From Sphaerospermopsis kisseleviana NIES-73 (GTDB taxonomy: Bacteria; Cyanobacteriota; Cyanobacteriia; Cyanobacteriales; Nostocaceae), in contig NZ_AP018314.1 in NCBI RefSeq assembly GCF_002368075.1, positions 2,368,596 to 2,432,595 of the forward strand: 64,000 nucleotides of DNA. Reading direction: 5' to 3'. This document shows, one piece after another, positions 35,181 to 44,233 of the stretch; the first letter of the stretch is position 1; the number at the start of each line of letters is the position of its first letter. The notes under the pieces were generated by a model. The model was not told the origin of the DNA. It did not search any database and saw only the letters and a list, made by a program, of their open reading frames with translations. The position numbers and the translations under genes were made by a program.

Positions 35181-36548
35181 TTATTCCCAAGGTGCGGGTT
35201 TACGAATTTGTTCCCAAATTGGGCTATACAAAGCTTCGTATAATTCCCGTGCCATTTCTACCATTCCCATATAACCAGCATAGGGATGATGACGTTCTTG
35301 GTTAATATCTAAAAATGGGATTCTGGCTTTTAATGCTGTGTACTGGTTTCTTCCCCCAGCTATTAACATATCAGCTTTTGTATCTTCCACTAACTTGAGC
35401 AATTCTTTGGCATTTCCTTTTTCTAACATAATGCCATCATTGCCTAACAATTTCTTGATTTTGGATTTATCTTCTTCTGTACTTTTGCGGGTACTGGTGG
35501 CAACAACTTCTATTCCTAAATCTTTAGCTGCCGAAATAATTGACCAACTTTTTACACCACCAGTATAGAGTACAACTCGTTTACCTTTGAGTCTTTCTCT
35601 ATAAGGTGCAAGGGCAATATCTAAAGCTGCTGTTTCTTCAGAAATTAATTTTTCTGTCCGTGCTTGTAAATCAGGATCACCTAATTTTGCAGCGACATTT
35701 CTCAGGCAACGGTTAATATCATCTATACCATAAAATGATTCTTCAATGTAAGGAATACCGTAACGTTCCTCCATTTTCCGCGCCATGTTTAATAATGCCC
35801 GTGAGCATATCATCACATTCAATTTAGCACGGTGAGCATAGGTTATTTCTTGATAGCGAGCATCGCCAGTAATTTTAGATAAAACGCGAATACCTAACTT
35901 TTCAAATAAAGGTAAAACGCCCCACATTTCCCCAGCAATATTGTACTCACCAATCAAATTAATATCATAAGGTGTAGTATATTCTGGTTCAGCAGTACCG
36001 ACTACATAATCTAATAAAGCTTCACCACCAAAGCGATTTCCCAGATTTTTACTACCTATAAAACCAGGAGAAATAACAGGAACAACCGGAACACCAATTT
36101 TTTCTGCTGCTACTTTACAAACTGCTTCCATATCATCACCAATAAGAGCAGTTACGCAAGTAGCATATACAAAAACTGCGGCTGGTTTGTAACGTTTGTG
36201 AATTGCGAGAATGCCTTGATAAAGTTTTTTCTCACCACCAAAAATCACATCATTTTCTGTTAAATCAGTGGTAAAACCTGTTTTATAAAGCATTGGTCCA
36301 GAAGACAAACTTCCGCGACTTCCCCAAGAGTTACCAGCGCAAGCAATAGGACCATGTACCAAATGAGCAGCATCGGTAATAGGCACTAATGCTATCATTG
36401 CGCCATCAAAAGCACAACCACCTTGAGCAGCACCAGGTTGAGCTTGTTGGGTACAGGATTTGTTTTTCTTTTCTCCTTGTTTTTTTTGATTATGTTCGCA
36501 TCCTGATTCATTCAGAAGTTCGTTAATTTTGCTTTGGGTCATTTTCAT
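35181..36548 (-). CDS. nifE: NifE, FeMo-cofactor scaffold alpha subunit
   Basis: A 455-residue NifE. Start: [20 protein letters not shown] at 36548, which matches the usual family N-terminus; the open frame extends 16 codons further ([10 protein letters not shown]) into non-conserved sequence and I rejected that. Conserved: [36 protein letters not shown] and [19 protein letters not shown]. It pairs with NifN. Downstream of it nifN begins after 88 bp. The region 36549-36891 upstream holds only CAGTAATCAG-type and AATGACCAATGACT repeats. Confidence 0.94.
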   Translation of the reverse strand: MKMTQSKINELLNESGCEHNQKKQGEKKNKSCTQQAQPGAAQGGCAFDGAMIALVPITDAAHLVHGPIACAGNSWGSRGSLSSGPMLYKTGFTTDLTENDVIFGGEKKLYQGILAIHKRYKPAAVFVYATCVTALIGDDMEAVCKVAAEKIGVPVVPVISPGFIGSKNLGNRFGGEALLDYVVGTAEPEYTTPYDINLIGEYNIAGEMWGVLPLFEKLGIRVLSKITGDARYQEITYAHRAKLNVMICSRALLNMARKMEERYGIPYIEESFYGIDDINRCLRNVAAKLGDPDLQARTEKLISEETAALDIALAPYRERLKGKRVVLYTGGVKSWSIISAAKDLGIEVVATSTRKSTEEDKSKIKKLLGNDGIMLEKGNAKELLKLVEDTKADMLIAGGRNQYTALKARIPFLDINQERHHPYAGYMGMVEMARELYEALYSPIWEQIRKPAPWE

Positions 36549-36891
36549 ATTTATGTCTCGCCTGGGTTGATTTTTATTAATTAAAATTGTCAGCATTCAG
36601 CTATCAGTAATCAGTCATCAGCTTTTTAAGGCTACGCTGCTATGGAAAATCCTGATTTCTGACATTCAACATTTCTGCAAAACTATATAGACTTACCGCA
36701 AAATTCCTCTTAATATTAGATTTACACAGTTAAAATTTCAGAAAAGATATCTATTTATCTGTAACTGAATTTTAATAACATCAATCCTTGATAATTGCTC
36801 TTCTGTTTAGTTCAATACTAATGACCAATGACTAATGACCAATGACTAATGACCAAGAAAAAAGTAATGGGTAATGAATAATAATTGATGT

Positions 36892-37218
36892 TTAGCAAAT
36901 ATATTGCGTCACATCTTCGCCACATTCGTCAACAAGATATGACAAAGCCCGAAATCGTAAACCGACAACTTCGTTATACAGAGGATTGATTTGACAAATT
37001 GCGGGAATATGGAAAGTGCGACCAAATAAATTAATATCTCGCTCGAAAGGACAACAACAGGGAATTACTCGACAAATTAGATGGGCTAGGCGATTATTTT
37101 TAACTGGGATACCATCTACTAACTTTCTCAGGGGACGGAAAATGTCAAAGTTTCCGGGGTTTTGGTAGCTGGGTGGATGATAGTTAGGATGTGGATGAGA
37201 ATGGGGAATAGATGCCAT
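36892..37218 (-). CDS. Nif-cluster orf between nifK and nifE (Mo-nitrogenase-associated)
   Basis: A 108-residue protein with a His/Pro-rich start (SHPHPNYHPPSYQNPGN) and a core with ICRVIPCCCPFERDIN and CQINPLYNEVVGLRFRALSYLVDECG. It has several cysteines, including a CCC, and belongs to the Mo-dependent nitrogenase C-terminal-associated family that sits between nifK and nifE in heterocyst-forming cyanobacteria. Function unknown; the cysteines suggest metal or cluster binding. It lies 280 bp past nifK, with a MITE in the gap. Confidence 0.8.
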   Translation of the reverse strand: MASIPHSHPHPNYHPPSYQNPGNFDIFRPLRKLVDGIPVKNNRLAHLICRVIPCCCPFERDINLFGRTFHIPAICQINPLYNEVVGLRFRALSYLVDECGEDVTQYIC

Positions 37219-37310
37219 AATGCAAACCTAAGATAACTACAATTTAGTAATCAGTAATCAGTAATTAGTAATCAGTAATCAGTAATCAGCATTCAATTAT
37301 TCTGACTGCT

Positions 37311-37383
37311 CTACGGGCGAAGCATTCGGGCGATTAATTATCAATTTTTGTCGACGGCTATTTTCCGAATGCTTCGCCCCTAC
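37311..37383. repeat. MITE-like palindrome, GCGAAGCATTCGG family
   Basis: Arms CTACGGGCGAAGCATTCGGG and CCGAATGCTTCGCCCCTAC surround a short AT-rich core. It lies between nifK and the next nif gene, inside the transcription unit. The same family is found at 15308-15437. Confidence 0.85.
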
Positions 37384-37498
37384 GATTCCTGTTGTGATTT
37401 ACTGGAATAGGGAATTGGGAAATAATACCCAATCCCCATTTATTCTTTGTTGTTTTGCTAGTAGTCAGATGTTTTTTAACACCTGACTGTTGATATTC

Positions 37499-39034
37499 TT
37501 AGCGTACTAAGTCGTAAGAAATATCGGTCTTACCAGCAACGTTGGTGTTGCGATCGATTTCTTCAAAGATTGTGTTAACAACCCAGTTCAACAAGTTGAT
37601 TACACCTTTGTAACCGATGGTTGCATAGCGGTGGTAGTGGTGACGGTCCATGATTGGATAACCGATTCTTACTAAAGGTACACCACAATCACGCCACAGG
37701 TACTTACCGTAGGAGTTACCGATTAACAAGTCTACGGGTTCGGTGAACAACAAGGAACGTAAGTGCCATAAGTCCTTACCACCCCAGATTTTAGCGTCTT
37801 TACCAAATTCGCTAGAATCTAACAGTGCTTGCAGTTCTTTTTCAAATACTTCGTTGGTGTTGTGAACCAAAATGTGTACAGGTTCAGCACCCATTTCTAA
37901 CATGAAGCTAACAACGCTGTAAACTAGGTCAGGATCACCGTAGATAGCGAAACGCTTACCGTGTACCCAAGCATGGGAGTCGGTCATAGCGTCAACTGCA
38001 CGACCACGTTCTACTTCTAATTCAGCAGGAATGGGCTTACCAGTTAGTTCGCTGAGTTTCATCAAGAATTCGTCTGTACCCTTGATACCCCAAGGACGAG
38101 CAACACAAACATCTTGCTTCCATTCCTTAGCAATGTATTCACGGGTCTTGCTCAGGGAGTAAGCTTGAAGAGCAACAGTAGCTTTAGCGTTGATGGAGTC
38201 TGCTGCATCTTCTAACTTTGTACCACCGGGGTACATATTGAATTCACCGTCGTTAGGTGCGTCAACATAATCACTGTTGTCAGATAACAAGGTGTAGTCA
38301 ATGCCCATCAATTCAGCGATGCGCTTAACTTCACGGTTGTTTTCTACATAGGTGTCAAAACCGGGGATGAAGTTGATTTTGCCATTGCTGGTAGCTTTCT
38401 TCTTACCTGCGGTCAGGTTAGAAAGAATGCCCTTCATCATGTTGTCGTAACCAGTGATGTGAGAACCTACGAAGCTAGGAGTATGTGCGAAGGGTACGGG
38501 GAAGTCTTGGGGAACTGAACCAGCGTTTTTAGCGTTGGTGATAAACGCACCTAAGTCATCACCGATAACTTCAGCCATACAGGTGGTGCAAACTGCGATC
38601 ATCTTGGGTTTGTACAATGCGTAAGCGTTAGCCAAACCATCAATCATGTTTTGCAGACCACCGAAAACCGCAGCGTCTTCAGTCATGGAAGAAGAAACGC
38701 CGGAGAATGGTTCTTTATAGTGACGGGTTAAGTGTGTACGGAAGTAAGCAACACAACCTTGAGAACCTTGAACGAAGGGAAGAGTGCCTTCAAAACCCAC
38801 AGCAGCGAACATAGCACCTAAAGGCTGACAACCTTTAGCGGGGTTAACGGTTAGAGCTTCACGAGCGAAGTTCTTTTCACGATATTCCCAGGTCTTTGTC
38901 CATTCTGCAACCCGTTGAACTTCTTCGGGGGTGTGAGCGTTTTCAAATTCTTTCTTGTTTTGGAACAGTTGTTGGTATTCTGGCTGGTGGAATAGCTCAA
39001 CGTGGTCTTTAATATTTTCTGGATTCTGAGGCAT
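37499..39034 (-). CDS. nifK: Nitrogenase MoFe protein beta subunit
   Basis: A 511-residue NifK, uninterrupted. P-cluster cysteines are recognised in [20 protein letters not shown] (Cys about 69), [16 protein letters not shown] (Cys about 94) and [18 protein letters not shown] (Cys about 152). It forms the alpha2-beta2 MoFe protein with NifD. The spacer to the nifD 3' half (39035-39265) carries a G/C-rich hairpin, and transcription continues from nifD in the heterocyst after excision of the nifD element. Confidence 0.97.
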   Translation of the reverse strand: MPQNPENIKDHVELFHQPEYQQLFQNKKEFENAHTPEEVQRVAEWTKTWEYREKNFAREALTVNPAKGCQPLGAMFAAVGFEGTLPFVQGSQGCVAYFRTHLTRHYKEPFSGVSSSMTEDAAVFGGLQNMIDGLANAYALYKPKMIAVCTTCMAEVIGDDLGAFITNAKNAGSVPQDFPVPFAHTPSFVGSHITGYDNMMKGILSNLTAGKKKATSNGKINFIPGFDTYVENNREVKRIAELMGIDYTLLSDNSDYVDAPNDGEFNMYPGGTKLEDAADSINAKATVALQAYSLSKTREYIAKEWKQDVCVARPWGIKGTDEFLMKLSELTGKPIPAELEVERGRAVDAMTDSHAWVHGKRFAIYGDPDLVYSVVSFMLEMGAEPVHILVHNTNEVFEKELQALLDSSEFGKDAKIWGGKDLWHLRSLLFTEPVDLLIGNSYGKYLWRDCGVPLVRIGYPIMDRHHYHRYATIGYKGVINLLNWVVNTIFEEIDRNTNVAGKTDISYDLVR

Positions 39035-39091
39035 TTCTAGTTCTCCAAGCTTGCTGTGTGTTGTGTTTCAGTGATTTTTTGGTGGCGTAGA

Positions 39092-39108
39092 GGCGGGGTT
39101 TTCCCGCC
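39092..39108 (-). terminator. Hairpin in the nifD-nifK spacer
   Basis: GGCGGG, GTTTT loop, CCCGCC. Inside the nifHDK transcript it may serve processing or mRNA stability rather than full termination, since nifK has no other obvious promoter. Confidence 0.5.
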
Positions 39109-39265
39109 GGTTTTTGGTGGAGAGTGGGGAATGTGGCTCAAAATTCAGAATGCAAAATTCAACACTGAGAATTTTTGATTTTGAATTTTGAATTCCCTAC
39201 TCCCCCCTGGGGCTAAACCCCAGACTTTTCCTATCCGGCCAAGGTTGCCCCTACTCTGTTGTTAC

Positions 39266-39415
39266 CTAGACTGCTGCTGTAGCTTTTCTTAAAGCTTTCT
39301 TTGCAGACTTGTTCCAGGGAGCGCCGATTAATCCCCAGGTTGGGCTGTTGAGTGCCAAATCCATGTCACGAGCGAAGATTGCGAATCCGTCGTAACCGTG
39401 GTAAGGACCGGAGTA
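39266..39415 (-). CDS. nifD: nifD, 3' part (interrupted by the nifD element)
   Basis: The minus strand reads [20 protein letters not shown], then [14 protein letters not shown] and a stop at 39266-39268. This is the conserved C-terminus of the MoFe alpha subunit. Immediately upstream (39416 on) the frame is lost, because the 13.95-kb element begins. Joining it to the part ending at 53360 via TACTCCG gives 1506 nt, an intact frame of 501 codons plus stop, and the normal junction DYSGPYHG. Confidence 0.95.
   Translation of the reverse strand, partial: YSGPYHGYDGFAIFARDMDLALNSPTWGLIGAPWNKSAKKALRKATAAV
39409..39415. repeat. Recombination repeat, nifK-proximal end of the nifD element
   Basis: Plus-strand CGGAGTA (coding strand TACTCCG) is shared with 53360-53366. 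In the well-studied Anabaena element the repeat is 11 bp, GGATTACTCCG; here this end reads AAAATACTCCG, so only 7 bp are identical. Confidence 0.8.
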
Positions 39416-39778
39416 TTTTTATTAATGGTTTAATAGTTTGTGAATGCTTAATGTTTGTATTTAAACTGAAATTAAGTTACAATTAAGCTAAAATTACAAT
39501 ATACACCAAGAGAAGAGAATGATTAATATTAATTGGGGAGAAATCCCAATCAAACAAAGATTGATTAATTAATAGAATAGTGCCAATTATCGAGAATTTT
39601 CTAAGGAAAGATGATTTATAGCAAATTATGAAACTACAGTTAAAACCAGCAGGAATAAATCATAATGGCATATTTATTAGATACCAAACTAATAACATCT
39701 TGTAAATCCTTAAATCCTGGACATTCTGATTCAGACAAGTGCTATAATAATATTTACAGATAGTTGAGTGAAGACACT

Positions 39779-40396
39779 ATGAGCATTACAACTTTAACTA
39801 AACTAGACTTTATACAATTCTTACAACAACGTCCTGATGATGGTATTTATGAATTAGTTAACGGAGAAATTGTTAAAGTGGAAGCAATTAGAGCGCATAA
39901 AAATGTAGCCAGATTTTTGGTAAAGGCTTTTGATAGAGAGAGTGAACGATTACAGCTTGATTATATTGTAGATAAAGATATAGTTATTAGAACTATTACT
40001 AATAAAGGAGAACAGAGGGGAAGAAATCCTGATGTGAGCGTAGTTCTTGCATCTTTATGGAATGCTAATGTTACAGCTTATGGTGCTTTAATTGAACCAA
40101 TTCCATTAGCAGTAGAAGTAGTATCAACAAATTGGGAAGATGATTATGTTGATAAGTTAGAAGAATATGAAAATTTGGGAATTAAGGAATATTGGATAGT
40201 GGATTATTTAGCTATAGCTTCTCGTAGTTATTTAGGAAATCCTAAGTTACCAACGGTGTTTGTTTATGAATTGGTTGATGGTAAATATCAACAAACAGCA
40301 TTTACAGGTACAGATAAAATTATTTCTCCTACTTTTCCTGAATTAAATATTACGGTTGAAGATGTCATTAAAGCTAGTCAAATTTATAATGTATAA
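39779..40396 (+). CDS. Uma2 family putative endonuclease (element copy 1)
   Basis: A 205-residue Uma2-type protein of the PD-(D/E)XK nuclease superfamily. Seen: YELVNGEIVKVE near the N-terminus, GRNPDVSVV (the catalytic Asp) and IPLAVEVVSTNWEDDYVDKLEEYENLGIKEYWIVD, with Glu and Lys of the active site in the VEVVS...K...EY block. Uma2 genes are extremely numerous in cyanobacteria and of unknown role. The ATG at 39779 is preferred to a TTG five codons earlier. A TATAAT-like box lies at 39743. It lies between the nifD 3' junction and xisA. Confidence 0.85.
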   Translation: MSITTLTKLDFIQFLQQRPDDGIYELVNGEIVKVEAIRAHKNVARFLVKAFDRESERLQLDYIVDKDIVIRTITNKGEQRGRNPDVSVVLASLWNANVTAYGALIEPIPLAVEVVSTNWEDDYVDKLEEYENLGIKEYWIVDYLAIASRSYLGNPKLPTVFVYELVDGKYQQTAFTGTDKIISPTFPELNITVEDVIKASQIYNV

Positions 40397-40601
40397 TATT
40401 GTCGAGATACTGAAATGATTGTAGAAGTTTGGTATCTGTTTTCTGGATGTTTGCAGTTAACATATTTATTTCGGGTTTAAGTTTATTCTAATAAACAATT
40501 AAAAATGCAAGATTCACAAATTCAAGATCCAGAACAAGGGGTTTTGAATTAATTCTTTATGGTTTATTTGTTTATTTTGATGCGATCGCCACAAACCCAA
40601 C

Positions 40602-41906
40602 ATGAAAACCAACTTAACCCAGGAAATACAGCAAGTAAATCTGCGTTTGAAGTCTGCAAAAACCAGAGTTACCATTCGAGAATCTAATGGATGTCTGCAA
40701 TTACGGGCAACTTTACCCCTGAAACCAGGAGATGCTGATATCAGAAAAACAGGTAAAAAGCAATACAACATCAGTTTAAACATTCCTGCTAACTTGGAGG
40801 GATTAAAAACCGTAGAAGAAGAAGCTTATGAGTTAGGAAAGTTAATTGCCAGAAAAACCTTTGTTTGGAATGATAAATATTTAGGGAAGGAAACTAGAAA
40901 AAATGATTTACCAACTATTGGCGAATTATTAGAACAGTTTGAAATTGAATATTTTAAAACCCATAAACGCACAACTAAAAGTGAGCATACTTTCTTTTAT
41001 TATTATACTCGAATCAAACGCTATACCAATGCAGATGATTTAGCAATTGGGGAAAATTTTATTCACGCAATTGAGAAAATAGATAAGGAATGGGCAAGAT
41101 ATAATGCTGTGAGAGCTATTTCTGTATTTTGTCAACTTTTCAAGATTGAAATTAATTTAACTAACTATGCTAAAACCCCGGAAACTAACTCTCGCAATAT
41201 TCCCACAGATAAGGAAATAGTTGCAGGTTTTTATAAATTTGAGGAATATGAAAATAATAGAGGTAAACAAGTTAATCAAGATGTAAAAGATAGCTGGTTG
41301 CTTTGGCGTTGGGTTTATGGAATGTTGGCGGTTTTTGGTTTACGTCCTCGTGAATTATTTATTAATCCTGATGTTGATTGGTGGTTAAGTTATGAAAATA
41401 TAGATTTAACTTGGAAGGTTGATAAAGTTTGTAAAACAGGAGAAAGAGAAGCTTTACCTTTATATAAAGAATGGATTGAAGAATTTGATTTAAGAAATCC
41501 CCATTATTTAGAAATGTTGGTGACAGCAATTAGTAAAAAAAATAAAAATAATCATGCAGAAATTACAGCTTTAATTCAAAGAGTTAGTTGGTGGTTTAGG
41601 AAAGTTGGCTTAGATTTTAAACCCTATGATTTACGGCATGGTTGGGCAATTAGAGCGCATATTTTAGGGATTCCGATTAAAGCAGCAGCAGATAATTTAG
41701 GTCATAGTGTGCAGATTCACACGAAAACTTATCAACGTTGGTTTTCTTTGGATATGCGGAAATTGGCAATAAATCAGGCTTTGAGTAAGCGGAATGAGTT
41801 TGAGGTGATTAAGGATGAAAATTTGGTTTTGAAGATAGAGAATGAAAAGTTGAAGATTGAGTTAGAAAAATTAAAAATGGAAATGGTTTATAAAGGGAGT
41901 TTTTAG
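40602..41906 (+). CDS. xisA: XisA-type site-specific tyrosine recombinase of the nifD element
   Basis: A 434-residue recombinase closely resembling Anabaena XisA, which excises the nifD element. The catalytic Arg of GLRPRELF, the YDLRHGWAIRAH box (Arg345), LGHS and the nucleophile Tyr377 in TYQRWFSLDMRK are all present. The C-terminus is a Lys/Glu coiled coil. The conserved core begins directly after the start (LTQEIQQVNLRLKSAKTRV). The usual first about 38 residues (QQAFADL...DG.FLG region) are missing, because a TGA at 40578 closes the frame upstream. The truncation may be a real shortening or a decayed N-terminus. The gene points away from nifK. Confidence 0.93.
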   Translation: MKTNLTQEIQQVNLRLKSAKTRVTIRESNGCLQLRATLPLKPGDADIRKTGKKQYNISLNIPANLEGLKTVEEEAYELGKLIARKTFVWNDKYLGKETRKNDLPTIGELLEQFEIEYFKTHKRTTKSEHTFFYYYTRIKRYTNADDLAIGENFIHAIEKIDKEWARYNAVRAISVFCQLFKIEINLTNYAKTPETNSRNIPTDKEIVAGFYKFEEYENNRGKQVNQDVKDSWLLWRWVYGMLAVFGLRPRELFINPDVDWWLSYENIDLTWKVDKVCKTGEREALPLYKEWIEEFDLRNPHYLEMLVTAISKKNKNNHAEITALIQRVSWWFRKVGLDFKPYDLRHGWAIRAHILGIPIKAAADNLGHSVQIHTKTYQRWFSLDMRKLAINQALSKRNEFEVIKDENLVLKIENEKLKIELEKLKMEMVYKGSF

Positions 41907-41954
41907 TATGTGATATGTTATAATTACAAGATATCAAAAAATATATTTTCAGGG

Positions 41955-42565
41955 ATGAACTATCAACCCAACTCAGATTATGACAGTGCATGAAAAGAAG
42001 CGATTACAGTTTATCTTGAACAATTCATAGAATACTGTTTTCCTGAATTTTATCAAGATATTGACTGGGAAAAAGGGTATGAAACTCTAGACACCGAATT
42101 ACAAGAACTAATTAGAGATGCAGAAACAGGAAGACGTTTAGCGGATAAACTGGTAAAAGTCACCCTGCGGAATGGAGAAAAAGCGTTAGTTCTGATTCAC
42201 ATAGAAATACAAGGACAAGAACAAGACGATTTTGCGGAAAGGATGTATATTAGACATCTACAGAAAAGAAATTATAGAACCTATTTATGGGGGCAGGGCG
42301 AAGCATTTGGGATATCTAGATGTCTGATTTTTCCGTTAAATTATCGCCCAAATGCTTCGCCCCTACAACTTATGACAAATTAATACATTCTATTGTGGAG
42401 ATGTCTATTTATAATCATCGTTTATTTAATCGCTATCGTCTTAAAGTCTTTAGTTTCGCAGTTTTAGGAGATGATAACCCCAATTGGAAACCAGCATCTT
42501 ATGGTTATAGTCAGTGGGGATTTACCACTCATTTGCAATTTCCCAGTGTTAAACTATTAGATTAA
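41955..42565 (+). pseudogene. Rpn-type nuclease/transposase-like gene, broken
   Basis: Reading frame MNYQPNSDYDSA, then a TGA at 41991 where homologues have a Trp (DS-x-W-KE), then EAITVYLEQFIEYCFPEFYQ ... DIDWEKGYETLDTELQEL and ALVLIHIEIQGQEQDDFAERMYI. A 157-bp MITE sits at 42251-42407, after which the frame resumes as YNHRLFNRYRLKVFSFAVLGDD. The 3' end is cut by a second repeat, whose TAA supplies a stop at 42563. Three separate lesions show it is dead. The family (PD-(D/E)XK, recombination-promoting nuclease) is multicopy in cyanobacteria. Confidence 0.85.
42251..42407 (-). mobile_element. 157-bp MITE inserted in the Rpn-like gene
   Basis: Terminal arms TAGACATCTACAGAAAAG and a TGGAGATGTCTA counterpart, with GGGCGAAGCATTTGGG inner arms. 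It has the same length and internal sequence as the three tandem units at 48229-48787, in opposite orientation. Removing 42251-42408 joins the host frame exactly (ATG TAT ATT TAT AAT). Confidence 0.88.
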
Positions 42566-42642
42566 CCCAAGTTGCTAGTTATGGGGAAGAGCGATAGCTA
42601 CGCTGCACTTCGTGAACGCTAGGGTGAAGTTTGGGAAATAAA

Positions 42643-43648
42643 TGGGTCAATAAAGTAATAACCCAAGTAGCCGGTAGAGATTCAAATGGAAAGAAAGTCA
42701 TCAAAAATTGACTCCTGGAATGCAGAAGCGACGGTCAGTAATAATGAAATTACAAGTATGAATAGTAACTGATTAGATAAATGCTTCTTGCAGGGTGAAG
42801 GCAAAAATAAATGCCTGAACTTTCAGTAAAAACCCTTGATAGGTGACAGCATGAATGGATTTGGGAAAATCAATTGTAATTGAACTAAATACGGTTTCAA
42901 TATAATGACGAGTATGTTGTTTTATATATTGAATCCAAGGAGGATCTGGACGTTTAGATTTTTGTTTCCGCATCACTTTCAAACTAATTTGACTCGTGTG
43001 TTCTAGGTCATCTTCAATCGTGTAATCTGTGTAAGCTGCATCGCCATAAATTTCGCTCCCTGGGGGTAAATTTAGGGGTAAGGCATTTAACCCACGTACA
43101 TCATTGGCACTCCCAGGTAAAAATACAAATTCCACAGGAATTCCCGTTTTAGTTGTTAATAATTGGACTCGCACACCATAGAAGTATCTTTTTTTCGATG
43201 CCATGTAACCCCGGTACTTTTCTGACTCAATTAACTTGACATTAAAAATGCGGATATTATCACACATAGGTACTGGAAATGAGTCTAAAAGATACTCAAT
43301 ATCATCACTAATTTCTTTCAGTATCATTCCCATTTGATGAAATAAATCGTTCATTAACATAAAAACTCCGTGCAATCTCCTGTTAAATCGTGATTTATCT
43401 AACATATTTGGAATCAAACCATGTTCTTGCATATAAATACAAGCCTTACTATGGTTGCCATTAAAGTACATCGCTGCACATATAGCCGTTGTGATAATTT
43501 CTGCATCACTCATGACTCTACGACTATCTTCTTCATGTCCAATCGCTTTCAACAAGTCATCCGTGATAGCATAGATGGCAATTATTTCTTTTAACATACT
43601 CCCCTCCTTTTTTCTGACTGGAGGGGATTTTATTACTTTATTGACCCA
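42643..43648 (-). mobile_element. IS982-family insertion sequence, about 1.0 kb
   Basis: Perfect 19-bp terminal inverted repeats: TGGGTCAATAAAGTAATAA at 42643-42661 and its complement at 43630-43648. One intact transposase gene fills it. No clear target duplication is seen next to the ends. Confidence 0.88.
42773..43597 (-). CDS. IS982-family DDE transposase
   Basis: A 274-residue transposase, apparently intact. The DDE motif is seen as LLDSFPVPMCDN (first Asp near 106), EIYGDAAYTDYTIED (second Asp, family GDAAY signature, near 187) and HYIETVFSSI (Glu near 233). The N-terminus has the typical MSDAEIITTAICAAMYFNGN. Length is normal for the family. Full length and perfect TIRs suggest the copy is recent and may be active. 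Confidence 0.92.
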   Translation of the reverse strand: MLKEIIAIYAITDDLLKAIGHEEDSRRVMSDAEIITTAICAAMYFNGNHSKACIYMQEHGLIPNMLDKSRFNRRLHGVFMLMNDLFHQMGMILKEISDDIEYLLDSFPVPMCDNIRIFNVKLIESEKYRGYMASKKRYFYGVRVQLLTTKTGIPVEFVFLPGSANDVRGLNALPLNLPPGSEIYGDAAYTDYTIEDDLEHTSQISLKVMRKQKSKRPDPPWIQYIKQHTRHYIETVFSSITIDFPKSIHAVTYQGFLLKVQAFIFAFTLQEAFI

Positions 43649-43750
43649 CTGACTTCACAAATTCCCCCCTGGCGTTCACGAAGTGCAGCGTAGCTATCGC
43701 TCTTCCTCATAACTAGCAACTTGGGTTAGTATAGTCACGATATACTAAGA

Positions 43751-43869
43751 ATAATATACAGCAGATTTCATTCCTATGAGGTACAAATCATAATAATGAA
43801 ACTCCTGTGGGGTGGGCATCTTGCCCGCCAATAGTGTACCTCATTACACCAGAAAGTGCTGTATATTAT
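43751..43869. repeat. MITE-like element with ATAATATACAGCA ends
   Basis: ATAATATACAGCA on the left and TGCTGTATATTAT on the right, about 119 bp apart. The interior contains TGAGGTAC and GTACCTCA arms and a GGGTGGGCATCTTGCCCGCC core. No gene. Confidence 0.8.
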
Positions 43870-43984
43870 CGCCAACCATGATTACAATGGGTACTCGCAC
43901 CTCCTCAACCCTAAACCCTAAAGAGCGATCGCCTCATCCTAAATATCCAATGATAAAATCAAGAAAACTCAAAACAATCCACCA

Positions 43985-44233
43985 ATGACAGCTACACTGG
44001 TTAAACCCTCCCAATTCCTACCAGAAGGAATCTGTATCAAGCGTATTAATAACCTCACCCTCTTCAAATTTACCGATCAACTAGGAGAACGGATGCAAGA
44101 ACTCCTTGATAAAAATAAATTGAATACCCTCACCCCAGAAGAAGCAATAGAATTAGAAGCCATAGGAGAACTTGACGACATATTCAGTTATATTAACGCT
44201 GCTGTTGCTGCTCAAGAAAATGCCCATTCCTAA
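43985..44233 (+). CDS. Small conserved cyanobacterial protein, upstream partner of an HNH nuclease
   Basis: An 82-residue acidic protein, MTATLVKPSQFLPEGICIKR ... LTPEEAIELEAIGELDDIFSYINAAVAAQENAHS. No family is named, but the LTPEEAIELEAI ... DDIF part is a recurrent cyanobacterial antitoxin-like helical unit. It overlaps the HNH gene by 14 bp, so the two are coupled, which suggests regulator plus nuclease. A second leader copy at 44678 and a decayed one at 51893-51975 (reading MTTTLVA and stop) show the gene had relatives in the element. Confidence 0.7.
   Translation: MTATLVKPSQFLPEGICIKRINNLTLFKFTDQLGERMQELLDKNKLNTLTPEEAIELEAIGELDDIFSYINAAVAAQENAHS

Larger units (their letters stand above)
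42563..43728. mobile_element. Palindromic MITE split by an IS982-type insertion
   Basis: Arms of about 70 bp face each other. The left arm begins TAACCCAAGTTGCTAG at 42563. The right arm ends CTAGCAACTTGGGTTA at 43728. Both contain GAGCGATAGCTACGCTGC. They match with few differences, so they are one palindromic element opened in its middle by the IS at 42643-43648. Confidence 0.8.

Noticed and set aside
36549-36596. 16-codon extension of nifE
   Set aside because: Not conserved in style; NifE proteins begin with the MK-x-TQ-x-KINELL block.
37499-39034. A third excision element in nifK
   Set aside because: nifK is continuous over 511 codons with all P-cluster cysteines.
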